The translations under genes were made by a program, and so were the position numbers. This document shows positions 25,894 to 35,056 of a stretch of 64,000 nt of DNA, piece by piece. The stretch covers positions 186,001-250,000 of the forward strand of contig NZ_VBUT01000010.1 in assembly GCF_005863245.1 (NCBI RefSeq), given 5' to 3'. Origin of the DNA: Nocardia cyriacigeorgica. Its GTDB lineage: Bacteria; Actinomycetota; Actinomycetes; Mycobacteriales; Mycobacteriaceae. Numbering within the stretch: position 1 is the first letter of the stretch; the number at the start of each line of letters is the position of its first letter. Under the pieces are notes generated by a model. The model was not told the DNA's origin and ran no database searches. It saw only the letters and a program-made list of their open reading frames with translations.

Positions 25894-27339
25894 ATGGATT
25901 ACGACAGCCTGTTCATCGGCGGCCGCTGGACCGCGCCCGCCACCACCGAGCGCATCCAGGTCATCTCCCCGGCCACCGAGGAGCCGGTCGGCAGCGTTCC
26001 CGCCGTCGACCGGGCCGACGTCGACGCCGCGGTCGCGGCGGCCCGCGCCGCCTTCGATTCGGGCCCGTGGCCGTCGACGCCGCCGGAGGAACGGGCCCAG
26101 GTGCTCACCCGCGCCGCCCGCCTCATCGAGGAACGCGGCGCCGACCTGGCCGCCACCCTCACCGCCGAGATGGGCGCCCCGCTGATGGCGGCGACCACGC
26201 TCAACCAGATCCCGGCCGTGGCCGCGCTGGACTACTACGCCGGCTTGGCCAAATCGTTCCCCTGGAACGAGACGCGCACCGGCGTCTTCGGCACCACCCG
26301 GGTCTCGCGGGAACCGCGCGGTGTGGTCGCGGCCATCACTGCATGGAACGTGCCGCTGTTCCTCGCGGCCAACAAGCTGGGGCCCGCGCTGCTGGCCGGG
26401 TGCACCGTGGTGCTCAAGCCCTCCCCGCTGACGCCGCTGACCACCAACAAGGTGGCCGAGATCTTCGCCGAGGCCGGGCTGCCCGAAGGCGTGCTCTCGG
26501 TGCTGCCCGCCGAGGCCGAGGCCTCCGAATACCTGGTGTCGCATCCAGGTGTGGACAAGCTGACCTTCACCGGCAGCACCGCCGTCGGCCGCAAGATCGG
26601 CGCCATCGCCACCGGGCAGCTGAAGACGGTCTCGCTCGAACTCGGCGGCAAATCGGCGGCAATCCTGTTGCCCGACATGGACATTGCCGCGAGCATCCCC
26701 TCGCTGGCCTTCTCCGGCCTGATGAACACCGGCCAGGGCTGTGTCGCGCAGACCCGAATCCTGGCCCCGCGCAGCCACTATGACGAGATCGTCGACGCGC
26801 TGGTCGCGCATGTGCGCACCATGACCGTCGGCGATCCGACCGATCCGGCCACCCAACTCGGCCCGCTGATCTCGCAGCGCCAGCGCGAGCGCGTCGAGGG
26901 CTATATCGCCAAGGGCAAGGCCGAAGGGGCGCGGCTGGTGCTCGGCGGCGGCAGGCCCGAGGGGCTGGACAAGGGCTGGTTCGTGGAGCCGACCATCTTC
27001 GCCGATGTGGACAACAGCTCGACGATCGCGCGGGAAGAGATTTTCGGGCCGGTACTTTCGGTGATTCCGTACGGCACCGAGGACGAGGCCGTCGCGCTGG
27101 CCAACGACTCCGATTACGGTCTGGCCGGCTCGGTGTGGACCAGCGACGTCGAGCACGGCGCCGAGATCGCGGCCAAGGTGCGCACCGGCACGTACGCGAT
27201 CAACTGGTACGCGTTCGATCCGTGCGCACCGTTCGGCGGTTACAAGAACTCCGGTCTCGGCCGCGAGAACGGCCCCGAGGGCGTCGACGCGTACTGCGAG
27301 CAGAAGTCGGTGCTGATGCCGCTCGGCTGGACCGGCTAG
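25894..27339 (+). CDS. NAD(P)-dependent aldehyde dehydrogenase (Rv0223c-like)
   Basis: A 481-aa ALDH superfamily enzyme oxidising an aldehyde to the acid. It has FTGSTAVGRKIG of the nucleotide-binding region, the general base E249 in LELGGKSA, and the catalytic C283 in NTGQGC. EEIFGPVLSV and PFGGYKNSGLGRENG follow in the expected order. Substrate cannot be read from sequence. No Shine-Dalgarno precedes ATG 25894; a TANNNT hexamer 6 nt upstream suggests a leaderless transcript. The position beside the Rv0224c-like methyltransferase matches M. tuberculosis. Confidence 0.92.
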   Translation: MDYDSLFIGGRWTAPATTERIQVISPATEEPVGSVPAVDRADVDAAVAAARAAFDSGPWPSTPPEERAQVLTRAARLIEERGADLAATLTAEMGAPLMAATTLNQIPAVAALDYYAGLAKSFPWNETRTGVFGTTRVSREPRGVVAAITAWNVPLFLAANKLGPALLAGCTVVLKPSPLTPLTTNKVAEIFAEAGLPEGVLSVLPAEAEASEYLVSHPGVDKLTFTGSTAVGRKIGAIATGQLKTVSLELGGKSAAILLPDMDIAASIPSLAFSGLMNTGQGCVAQTRILAPRSHYDEIVDALVAHVRTMTVGDPTDPATQLGPLISQRQRERVEGYIAKGKAEGARLVLGGGRPEGLDKGWFVEPTIFADVDNSSTIAREEIFGPVLSVIPYGTEDEAVALANDSDYGLAGSVWTSDVEHGAEIAAKVRTGTYAINWYAFDPCAPFGGYKNSGLGRENGPEGVDAYCEQKSVLMPLGWTG

Positions 27340-27387
27340 CGGCGCAGAAAGCGAATCAGCCTCCGGGGCGGGCGGCCGACGGCCGGC

Positions 27388-27594
27388 TCACTCCGGGGGC
27401 TGAACCACGCGCAGAATCGATTGCGGATCCTCGGCGGACCCGGGCGCGTCGACCACTTCGACGCACCAGCCCGGCGGCAGGACCGATTGCAGGCGTTGCG
27501 CCGCCCTGCGCAACGGTGTGCTCGCGTGCGGCAGTGCCGCGGTCGGTAGTTCGGCTACCGGAGATCCGGTGTACCCATCGGCCATGCTCCACAC
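27388..27594 (-). CDS. Possible small protein (65-68 aa)
   Basis: GTG 27594 or ATG 27585; GAGAGGG lies about 9 nt upstream of the latter. The sequence MADGYTGSPVAELPTAALPH leads into a helix (RRAAQRLQSVLPPGW) and CVEVVDAPGSAEDPQSILRV, with composition like a real protein. No family is recognised. It lies between the aldehyde dehydrogenase stop and the pckG terminator and has its own dyad-rich upstream region at 27660-27697. Confidence 0.45.
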   Translation of the reverse strand: MWSMADGYTGSPVAELPTAALPHASTPLRRAAQRLQSVLPPGWCVEVVDAPGSAEDPQSILRVVQPPE

Positions 27595-27659
27595 CCTCTC
27601 GCGCGGCGATCGCGTCGTCGGCGGCGGTTGTCTTCCGCGCCACGAGCGGATCGAGGAAG

Positions 27660-27697
27660 CAGTTCAGTCGATCAGTTAACTGTTGGCAATCGAACTG
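27660..27697 (-). promoter_or_regulatory. Nested inverted repeats upstream of the 68-aa gene
   Basis: Outer arms CAGTTC (27660-27665) and GAACTG (27692-27697), then TCGAT/ATCGA, enclose a perfect 10-bp palindrome CAGTTAACTG (27673-27682). The surrounding 27600-27815 is AT-richer than its neighbours and looks like a promoter/operator region. Confidence 0.5.
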
Positions 27698-27815
27698 TGC
27701 TGTCGTGAGACGGAAGAACACCCAAAGCATAAGCCACACAACAGGCTCAACCCGGCACAACGGACAGGTACCCGTGGCGCGTCGCGCCGAAACCGCAGGC
27801 CGAGCGGGAAAATCA

Positions 27816-27850
27816 ATACCGCCCGCACCCGATGAGGATGCGGACGGTAT
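27816..27850 (-). terminator. Rho-independent terminator of pckG
   Basis: On the minus strand ATACCGTCCGCATCC pairs with GGGTGCGGGCGGTAT (15 positions, two G-T wobbles) around a 5-nt loop and is followed by TGATTTT. It begins 17 bp after the pckG stop. Confidence 0.85.
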
Positions 27851-27867
27851 CGAAATACGCGGTGTGA

Positions 27868-29700
27868 CTAACCCAAGCGCTGCTTCAGGGCTTCGAATTC
27901 GTCGCGCACCCCGGACGGCAGCTTGTCGCCGATGAATTCGAACCACTCTTCGATGAGCGGGATCTCCTTCTTCCATTCCTCGGCGTCGACCTTCAGCGCC
28001 TCGTCGACGTCGGCGGGGTCGACGTCGAGGCCCTCCAGGTCCATCTGGGCGGCGGTGGGGACGTTGCCGATCGGGGTGGTCTCGGCCTCGGCCTTGCCCT
28101 CGATCCGGTCGACGATCCACTCCAGCACGCGGGAGTTCTCGCCGAATCCGGGCCACAGGAACCGGCCGTCGTCGCCGCGGCGGAACCAGTTGACGTAGAA
28201 GATCTTCGGCAGCTTGGCCGCATCGGCGTTCTTGCCGACGTTGATCCAGTGGTTCAGGTAGTCACCGACGTGGTAGCCCATGAACGGCAGCATCGCCATC
28301 GGGTCGCGGCGCACGGTGCCGACCTTGCCCTCGGCGGCGGCGGTCTGCTCCGAGGACAGGGTGGCGCCCATGAAAACGCCGTGCTGCCAGTCGAAGGACT
28401 CGGTCACCAGCGGGACGGTGGTCTTGCGGCGGCCGCCGAACAGGATCGCCGAGATCGGCACACCCTGCGGGTCGTCCCATTCGGGGGCCAGGATCGGGCA
28501 CTGCGACATCGGGGTGCAGTAGCGCGAGTTCGGGTGGGCGGCGAGGGTTTCGGTCTCCCGCAGGTACCAGTCGTTGCCCTTCCAGTCGATCAGGTGATCG
28601 GGCTCGCCCTCCAGGCCTTCCCACCACACGTCGTTGTCGTCGGTCAGCGCGACGTTGGTGTAGACGGTGTTGCCCGCGTCCATGGTGGCCATGGCGTTGG
28701 GGTTGGAGCTGTGGTTGGTGCCGGGCGCGACGCCGAAGAATCCGAACTCCGGGTTCACCGCGTAGAGGCGGCCGTCCTTGCCGAAACGCATCCAGGCGAT
28801 GTCGTCGCCGAGGGTCTCGGCGCGCCAGCCGGGGATGGTCGGCTGGATCATCGCGAGGTTGGTCTTACCGCAGGCGCTGGGGAAGGCGGCGGCGATGTAG
28901 TAGGCCTTGTTCTCCGGGGAGATCAGCTTGAGGATCAGCATGTGCTCGGCCAGCCAGCCCTCGTCGTGCGCCATGGCCGAGGCGATGCGCAGCGAGTAGC
29001 ACTTCTTGCCGAGCAGCGCGTTGCCGCCGTAGCCGGAGCCGTAGGACCAGATCTCGCGGTCCTCGGGGAAGTGGGTGATGTATTTGGTGTCGTTGCACGG
29101 CCACGGCACGTCTTCCTGGCCCTCGGCCAGCGGCGCGCCGACGCTGTGCAGCGCCTTCACGAACGGGCGGTCGGTGCCGAGCTTCTCCAGCGCGGCGGCG
29201 CCCATACGGGTCATCACGCGCATGGAGACGACGACGTACTCCGAGTCGGTGATCTCCACACCCAGCTTGGGGTCCTCGGCACCGAGCGGGCCCATGCAGA
29301 ACGGCACCACGTACATGGTGCGGCCCTTCATCGAGCCGCGGTACAGCTCGGTCATGGTGGCGCGCATCTCGGTGGGGTCGACCCAGTTGTTGGTCGGGCC
29401 CGCGTCGGCCTCGGTCTTGGAACAGATGTAGGTGCGCGATTCGACGCGCGCGACGTCGGACGGGTCGGACAGGGCGAGGAAGGAGTTGGGCTTCTTCTTC
29501 TCGTCCAGGCGCTTGAAGGTGCCCGCCTCGACCAGCTGGGTCGTCAGACGATCCCATTCGGCGTCGGAACCGTCGGCCCAGACCACCCGATCAGGCTGAG
29601 TCAGTTCGGCGACTTCCTGTACCCAGGTGAGCAGTTCGCTGTGTTCGGTCGGCGCTTTGCCGTCGGATCCACGAAGACCAGGAATGGTCGCTGAGGTCAT
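27868..29700 (-). CDS. pckG: Phosphoenolpyruvate carboxykinase (GTP)
   Basis: 610 aa, the normal length for GTP-type PEPCK, which converts oxaloacetate plus GTP to PEP in gluconeogenesis. The P-loop is FPSACGKTNLAM with the family's active-site Cys. WAETLGDDIAW-like and NPEFGFFGVAPGTN blocks, VPFCMGPLG and the oxaloacetate-binding region are all present. ATG 29700 has AGGAGA upstream. It is monocistronic, with its own terminator. Its neighbours are the divergent GTPase pair, as for M. tuberculosis Rv0211 with Rv0209-Rv0210. Confidence 0.95.
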   Translation of the reverse strand: MTSATIPGLRGSDGKAPTEHSELLTWVQEVAELTQPDRVVWADGSDAEWDRLTTQLVEAGTFKRLDEKKKPNSFLALSDPSDVARVESRTYICSKTEADAGPTNNWVDPTEMRATMTELYRGSMKGRTMYVVPFCMGPLGAEDPKLGVEITDSEYVVVSMRVMTRMGAAALEKLGTDRPFVKALHSVGAPLAEGQEDVPWPCNDTKYITHFPEDREIWSYGSGYGGNALLGKKCYSLRIASAMAHDEGWLAEHMLILKLISPENKAYYIAAAFPSACGKTNLAMIQPTIPGWRAETLGDDIAWMRFGKDGRLYAVNPEFGFFGVAPGTNHSSNPNAMATMDAGNTVYTNVALTDDNDVWWEGLEGEPDHLIDWKGNDWYLRETETLAAHPNSRYCTPMSQCPILAPEWDDPQGVPISAILFGGRRKTTVPLVTESFDWQHGVFMGATLSSEQTAAAEGKVGTVRRDPMAMLPFMGYHVGDYLNHWINVGKNADAAKLPKIFYVNWFRRGDDGRFLWPGFGENSRVLEWIVDRIEGKAEAETTPIGNVPTAAQMDLEGLDVDPADVDEALKVDAEEWKKEIPLIEEWFEFIGDKLPSGVRDEFEALKQRLG

Positions 29701-29934
29701 GAAAACTCTCCTGAGATGGGCGGTTCTGCGGTGTTTCGATCCTGGCCCAATCGGCGCGTGACCAGCCCCGAACCACCGAGCGCCACCATTGGCTGGATGG
29801 CACCCGCTACGGCCCGTCGATCACGCCGGCCGGCTGGACAGCGCACAGGGCGAAGCGGACGCCCAGGTTCCTGTCTAGAGGTTAACGCGATATGACGAAC
29901 CGTACGGAATCGGGTTCCTCATAGGTACCCCCGA

Positions 29935-31491
29935 TCAGTGCCGATCATTCGTCCCACGTCCGGCCGACGCCATCCAGTGATCGATGCTCTCGATATCGCG
30001 TTCACAGGCCGCGAGCTGACCGGGTTGTTCGGCGATATAGCGGCGCAGCCGGGCCTCCAGTTCGGCCGCCTTGCGGTCGATCTCGACCATCCGTTCGGTG
30101 CTCGCCCGCACCACCCGCTCAGACAACTGCCCTTCGGCCTCCACCATCGCCGTGCCGACACGCTGCTCGAGCTGGGCTTTTACATTGACGAGGGCGTCGG
30201 CGACCCACTGCCGGAGGTGATTGCGGTCGGCGAGCTGGGCGCGCGCCCGCACCACCCAGGCGGCCACGCCCGCGCCGAGCAACAGCGTCACCGGAACGGT
30301 CGCCACGTCGAGCGCGGGCACCAGACTGAACGGCGAGACCACCAGCCGGCCGAGGCCGACACCCGCCGACGCGCCGAGCGCGATCATGAGGTGATCTTCG
30401 ACACCCCGCTGCCGCGGCTCGGGATCCGGGCCGACGCGCGGCGGCGGATCGCGGCGCACCGGGCCCGGGTCGGGGCCGCCGACGCGGGCGGCCAGTTCGG
30501 CCAGCCGGTGTTCGATATCGACGTCGACGGCGCCTGCCAGTTCGGTCACCGCCTGTTGCAGCCGATCCGGATAGTCGCCGATGCTGCCGCGGCCGAGCCG
30601 GTCGAGTTCGGCGCGCGCCGCGGTGTGCAGGGCCCGCACCCGGGCGCCGACCTCGGTCATCAGATCCAGCCGGGCCAGATGCAGCTGGCTGCGCAGCGTG
30701 GACATGGCCGCGGCCCGGCCGCCGTCGCGCCCGGCGAGCAGGGTGGCGCGTTCCTCGCGCAGCCGCATTGCCGCGGTGCCCGCGCGCAGCGAGGCGACCT
30801 GTTCGACGATGCGGGCCCTGGTATCGGTGAGGACCCGGGTGCGCACGGCGGCCAGCCGGTCCGCACCGTCGTCGGCGGCGCCGAGGGTGGCCGCGGTGAG
30901 CTCGGCGTGCAGAGCGGCGAGCCCGGAGCGGTCCAGCAGAGCGGTATCGCCGGAGGATCGCGCGGCCACCGCGAGCCGGGCGGAGACCGGGACGATATCG
31001 ATATCGGTGATGCCCTGCCCGGCCAGCAGCGCCAGATCGCGTTCGCGCACCGCGCGCCAATCCTGGTGGGCGTGGATGCCGTTCATGGCCAGCAGCACCC
31101 TGGTGCCGCCGGCGCGCAGCCCGCGCACCATGTCGAGCACACCGGCGCCGAGGGTGGTGCCCGCGTCGAGCAGGATCAGCGCCACCGCGGCGGGCGCTTC
31201 GCCCGATGGTGAGGTGGTTTCGACGGCGGCGCGGGCGTCGGCGACGGGATCGGTGAGGTCGACGTGTGGTTCGAAGCGGGCCAGTTCGGTTCGCAACAGT
31301 GTGGTGTTGGCGTCATCGGGGCCGATCAGCACCACACCGGAGGCGTTGCCGTTACCGCTGACGGCGCGCAGCAACGCCATCCCCTGCGGATTCCATCGCT
31401 GCACCACCGCTTCCAGCTCCGCGGGTAGCGCGGCGACGGAGGCGGCGGAATCGGTGCGCGAGGGGTGTTCCGGGGGATCAGAGACCGGCAC
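29935..31491 (-). CDS. Dynamin-like membrane protein with degenerate GTPase motifs (Rv0210-like)
   Basis: A 518-aa protein whose N-terminal ~200 residues follow the plan of a dynamin-like G domain, but the P-loop position reads LIGPDDANTTLL, with no Gly-Lys. The NKxD position reads MNGIH, while IVPVSARLA (G5) remains. A long helical stalk (about 200-345) follows, then two membrane segments (about 375-430) and a C-terminal coiled coil (about 440-500). GTG 31491 has GGGAG upstream and overlaps the partner gene by 14 nt. The pair architecture resembles bacterial dynamin-like proteins. GTP binding by this subunit is doubtful. Confidence 0.65.
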   Translation of the reverse strand: MPVSDPPEHPSRTDSAASVAALPAELEAVVQRWNPQGMALLRAVSGNGNASGVVLIGPDDANTTLLRTELARFEPHVDLTDPVADARAAVETTSPSGEAPAAVALILLDAGTTLGAGVLDMVRGLRAGGTRVLLAMNGIHAHQDWRAVRERDLALLAGQGITDIDIVPVSARLAVAARSSGDTALLDRSGLAALHAELTAATLGAADDGADRLAAVRTRVLTDTRARIVEQVASLRAGTAAMRLREERATLLAGRDGGRAAAMSTLRSQLHLARLDLMTEVGARVRALHTAARAELDRLGRGSIGDYPDRLQQAVTELAGAVDVDIEHRLAELAARVGGPDPGPVRRDPPPRVGPDPEPRQRGVEDHLMIALGASAGVGLGRLVVSPFSLVPALDVATVPVTLLLGAGVAAWVVRARAQLADRNHLRQWVADALVNVKAQLEQRVGTAMVEAEGQLSERVVRASTERMVEIDRKAAELEARLRRYIAEQPGQLAACERDIESIDHWMASAGRGTNDRH

Positions 31492-32617
31492 TGCTCATTC
31501 GCTCCCATAGCCGGACGTAGCCGTTGTGCACCCGCACCGCGGCGCGGCGAGCGGCCGGCGGCATATCGCTGGAGACCAGCGAACGCCAGCGCGCGGCCCG
31601 GTCGAGGGCGTCGTCGGCGTCGGCAGGCGCGGGCGAGGGATAGCCCGCGGCCAAGTGCGCGACCGACGGATGCGCCAGGCCGGCGCACAGCCCGGTCCAC
31701 AGGGCGTCGTCGCCGTAGAGGTAGTCCTCGAGCACGTCACGGGCGCGGCCGCCGTCACCGGGAACGGCGCGCGCGGCCAGCCGGGTGAGTTCGTCGAGCA
31801 GCTCGCCGCCGCGCTGGGCCGAGACCTGCTCGTAGCGGCGGTGCAGCAGCTTGTGCAGCGGGTCCACCGCACTCGCGGCGTGCAGGACCTGCAACAACGC
31901 CTGGCCGGTGATCTCCGGCTGGTTCCGGACCACGGTGAGCGCGCAGTTCACCCCGTACAGGTCCCAGCGCTGCAACAACTGGGTCCGCTCGGCGACATCG
32001 GGGCCCGCGCCGGGCGAGGTGAACAGGTCCGGCGAGAGCGTGAAGGCCGGATCGGTGTTGCCCGCATGCCTGCGCAACGTCGCCAGATCGGCCTCGGTGA
32101 CCGCTCCGGCCCTGGTCCGCACCGCCAGCGAGGCGACGACGGGCAGCACCTGACGGCCGAGCTCGCGCCCGTACTGTTCGGCGGCGATGACGGCGTCGGC
32201 CCACCGGGCGCCCACCGCGTCGGCCTTGTTGAGCACGACGATGGTGCGGTCCGGCGGCAGCGAACCGATGATGCGCAGATCGGCCGGGCCGGGTGCGGCG
32301 GCGAGCACGTAGACGATGATGTCGCCGTCGAGCACCGGATCGGGCAGGCCGGGTTCGTCCACCGGGCCGGTCTCCACCGCCGACATCAGCGCCAGCGCGT
32401 GCAGCACGGTGGTGCGGCCGGTGTGCGCACGGCCGGTGACCTGGATGCGCGGCGGCATCCGCCAGCGCTCTACCGCGAGCCCGGCGTGGTAGCCGATCTG
32501 CGGGTCGTTGCCCTGGCCCTGGCGCAGGACATCGAGCAGTTCGTCGAGTTGATCGCGCTCACGCGTGTGCTCACGTCGGTCGAGCATGGTTCCATCCGGT
32601 CCGGCGGCTTTCGGCAT
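31478..32617 (-). CDS. Dynamin/Era-like GTPase-domain protein, first of an overlapping pair (Rv0209-like)
   Basis: 379 aa. The P-loop position is GRAHTGRTTVL, where the invariant Lys is Arg. G3 reads DEPG and G4 NKAD (VVLNKADAVG), so nucleotide binding is likely, though hydrolysis may be altered. The C-terminal ~200 residues are helical, with no membrane segment. ATG 32617 or ATG 32587 could be used. It overlaps the membrane-anchored partner by 14 nt, so the two probably form a heteromeric complex acting on the membrane. Rv0209/Rv0210 in M. tuberculosis have similar sizes and the same position beside trmB and pckA. Confidence 0.65.
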   Translation of the reverse strand: MPKAAGPDGTMLDRREHTRERDQLDELLDVLRQGQGNDPQIGYHAGLAVERWRMPPRIQVTGRAHTGRTTVLHALALMSAVETGPVDEPGLPDPVLDGDIIVYVLAAAPGPADLRIIGSLPPDRTIVVLNKADAVGARWADAVIAAEQYGRELGRQVLPVVASLAVRTRAGAVTEADLATLRRHAGNTDPAFTLSPDLFTSPGAGPDVAERTQLLQRWDLYGVNCALTVVRNQPEITGQALLQVLHAASAVDPLHKLLHRRYEQVSAQRGGELLDELTRLAARAVPGDGGRARDVLEDYLYGDDALWTGLCAGLAHPSVAHLAAGYPSPAPADADDALDRAARWRSLVSSDMPPAARRAAVRVHNGYVRLWERMSSAGL

Positions 32618-32689
32618 CGGTGCGCACCCCCCTGTCGAGTTCTGCGGGCATTGTCTCAGAAGTCGGGGCGGGCGCCGGTGCGGGCCGGT

Positions 32690-33499
32690 TCACGATCCGC
32701 TGACGTATTTGTTCACCGTGCGCACCGCCCAATTGGGCGCGTATTTCGCCGCGGTGGCGAGCAGTTTCGCCTGCGCGCCGATCTCGTAGTGCACCCGCGG
32801 CAGCCTGCCCTGTTTCCTGGTGGCCGACCAGATGCCGTTGGCGACGTCGTCGGCGGTCAGCCGGACGCCGAGCGAGCGCGTGGATTTGGTGTTGACGCCG
32901 TCGACCATCGCGGTGGCCACGAACAGCGGCCAGATCGCGATCACCCGGATGTCGTGGTGCGCCCATTCCAGGTCGAGCGCCTCGGTCAGGCCTTTGACCG
33001 CGGATTTGGTGGCGCCGTAGCTGGCGAGTTCGGGCTGGCCGTAGATCGCCGAGGCCGAGCAGAGGTTCACCACCTGGGCGCCGGGGGTGTCACGCAAATA
33101 GCGGAATGCCGAATGGGTGCCGTTGATGACGCCGCCGAGGTTCACATCGACGATGGCCTGATGCTGGGCGAGGTCGATCGATTCGAACGGCCCGGCGCGC
33201 AGGATGCCCGCGTTGTTGATCAGGATGTCCAGGCGTCCGGCGTCGTCCCAGAACTCGGCGAGCCGCTCGGTCCACGCTGTGGTGTCTGTCACATCGAGCA
33301 GCCCGGTGCGCACACTGCCGCCCGCCTGGCCGATATCGGCCGCGAGCCGCGTCAGCCCGACCTCGTCGACGTCGTAGGCGCCGACGTGATAGCCCTGGGC
33401 AGCGAAAAGCAGCGCCGTGGCGCGGCCGATGCCCGCCGCAGCGCCAGTGATGAAAACCGTCGGACCACCCATGCCAGGCAGCGTAATGGGCTTCGTCAC
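32690..33499 (-). CDS. Short-chain dehydrogenase/reductase
   Basis: A 269-aa classical SDR: TGAAAGIGRATALLF cofactor motif, INNAGI, catalytic S in LCSASAIYG, and Y/K in SYGATKSAVKG. A C-terminal tail of ~50 residues (IGAQAKLLATAAKYAPNWAV) resembles those of SDRs in mycobacterial lipid metabolism. The start may be GTG 33499 or ATG 33472. It is divergent from the lipase at 33704, with a dyad between them. The substrate is unknown. Confidence 0.85.
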   Translation of the reverse strand: MTKPITLPGMGGPTVFITGAAAGIGRATALLFAAQGYHVGAYDVDEVGLTRLAADIGQAGGSVRTGLLDVTDTTAWTERLAEFWDDAGRLDILINNAGILRAGPFESIDLAQHQAIVDVNLGGVINGTHSAFRYLRDTPGAQVVNLCSASAIYGQPELASYGATKSAVKGLTEALDLEWAHHDIRVIAIWPLFVATAMVDGVNTKSTRSLGVRLTADDVANGIWSATRKQGRLPRVHYEIGAQAKLLATAAKYAPNWAVRTVNKYVSGS

Positions 33500-33554
33500 A
33501 CCGTGCCGTACTATCCGCTGGGGCTGGCCCGGCGAATGCCGGGTAACTTACCCT

Positions 33555-33566
33555 GACCAGATGGTC
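33555..33566. promoter_or_regulatory. Dyad between the SDR and secretory lipase genes
   Basis: GACCA-GA-TGGTC, perfect 5-bp arms, roughly 55 bp from the SDR start and 140 bp from the lipase start. AACTTACCCTG immediately upstream resembles one half of the TetR-linked palindrome at 3742-3763. Confidence 0.4.
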
Positions 33567-33703
33567 GGCACCACAGTCGGTGCGTAGCTTGACTTTTCGT
33601 TCACGACGAGCGGGCGACACACGCGCGGAGCCGGACCGCGCGGCGGCGAGACGCCGCTGGAAGTGCCCGAGATCGTGCATCGGGCCTCGACGAGGAGGTT
33701 GCG

Positions 33704-35056
33704 ATGACTCGCGACAGGGCGACCCGGCCGAGTGCCGATCCCACGACGACCATCGGCGCCACGGACACGACGCTGCTGCCGAGCCGTGATCCGTTCCACC
33801 GCCCGCCGCCCGGATTCGCGGACAAGCCCGCCGGCACCATCCTGCGCAGCCGCGAGGTCGAGGTGGCGCTGTTCGGCGTGGTACCGCAGAAGGTTTCGGC
33901 CTGGCAGTTGCTCTACCGCAGCTGCGACCTGCACGGCACACCCGAGGCCGCGGTCACCACCGTCCTGTTGCCGCACGGCGCCGAACCGGCCGAATCCCGC
34001 CCGCTGCTGGCCTTTCAATCCGCGATGGACGCGGTCTCGGAACGGTGTTCGCCCTCCTATGCCCTGCGCCGCGGGGCGCATGCGCTCGGGTCGATCACCC
34101 AGTTGGAATGGCTGCTGGTGGCGAACGCGCTGCGGCGTGGCTGGGCGGTCAGCATCGCCGACCACGAGGGCCCGCGCGGCAACTTCGGCGCGCCGCGCGA
34201 ACCCGGCTACCGCGCCCTCGACGGCATCCGCGCCGCGCTCGCCTTCGCCCCGCTCGGCCTCGGCCCGGACACCAGGATCGCGGCGTGGGGCTATTCCGGT
34301 GGCGGGATGGCCAGTTCCTGGCTGGTGGAGATGGCGCCGACCTACGCACCCGAACTCGATATCGCCGGTGCGGTGCTCGGCGCTCCCGTCGGCGATCCCG
34401 GTCAGGTTTTCCAGCGGCTCAACGGCGGCTACTTCGCCGGCCTGCCCGCCATCGTGATCGCGGCGCTGCGCCGGATCTATCCGGCGCTCGGTGCGATCAT
34501 CCAGAACGAACTCACCCCGGACGGGCTCGAGCTGGTCGCGCGCGCCGAACGGTCCACCACCATCGCCGCCGTGCTCGGCCTGGCCAACAAGAAGATGGAC
34601 GACTACCTGCCGCGTCCGCTCGACGAGATCCTGGCCGCACCGGAGATGCAGGCCATGCTCGACGACCTGCGGCTGGGCAATACCGCGCCGAAATGCCCGG
34701 TGCTGGTGGTGCAGCCGGTGCACGACCAGGTCATCCACATGGACGGCATCGACGGTCAGGTGCACCGCTACCGCAAGGGCGGCGCCGACGTCACCTATGT
34801 GCGCGACCGGCTCAGCGAGCATTTCTCGCTGCTGCCGCTGGCCACCCCGATCACCCTCGACTGGCTCGACGCCCGGCTCGCGGGCAAGCCGGTCACCGAG
34901 GCGCGCGACAGCACGGTCTGGTCGGTGCTCGCCTCGCCGGTGGGCGTGCGCGGACTGCTGGAGATGGCGCGCACGGCGGTGCTGGTCGCGCTCGGACGTC
35001 CGCTGCGCGCACCCGAGCCGCCGGTCACCGAGGTCGAACAGGCGAAAGCGGCCTGA
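33704..35056 (+). CDS. Secretory lipase (LIP) family protein
   Basis: A 450-aa alpha/beta hydrolase. The family start DPFHRPPPGFADKPAGTILR is followed by the nucleophile motif GYSGGGMASSW, VGDPGQVFQRLNGG, and the catalytic Asp and His regions QPVHDQVIHMDGI and LSEHFSL. GAGGAGG precedes ATG 33704 by 6 nt. I see no clear signal peptide, unlike the paralogue at 1-578, so it may be cytoplasmic or exported in another way. The stop codon lies in the first copy of a 77-bp tandem repeat. Expected activity is esterase/lipase. Confidence 0.85.
   Translation: MTRDRATRPSADPTTTIGATDTTLLPSRDPFHRPPPGFADKPAGTILRSREVEVALFGVVPQKVSAWQLLYRSCDLHGTPEAAVTTVLLPHGAEPAESRPLLAFQSAMDAVSERCSPSYALRRGAHALGSITQLEWLLVANALRRGWAVSIADHEGPRGNFGAPREPGYRALDGIRAALAFAPLGLGPDTRIAAWGYSGGGMASSWLVEMAPTYAPELDIAGAVLGAPVGDPGQVFQRLNGGYFAGLPAIVIAALRRIYPALGAIIQNELTPDGLELVARAERSTTIAAVLGLANKKMDDYLPRPLDEILAAPEMQAMLDDLRLGNTAPKCPVLVVQPVHDQVIHMDGIDGQVHRYRKGGADVTYVRDRLSEHFSLLPLATPITLDWLDARLAGKPVTEARDSTVWSVLASPVGVRGLLEMARTAVLVALGRPLRAPEPPVTEVEQAKAA

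Noticed and set aside
33545..33557. AACTTACCCTG as a third copy of the TetR-linked operator
   Set aside because: Only one half-site matches and the other half is absent; the GACCA/TGGTC dyad there is a different symmetry.
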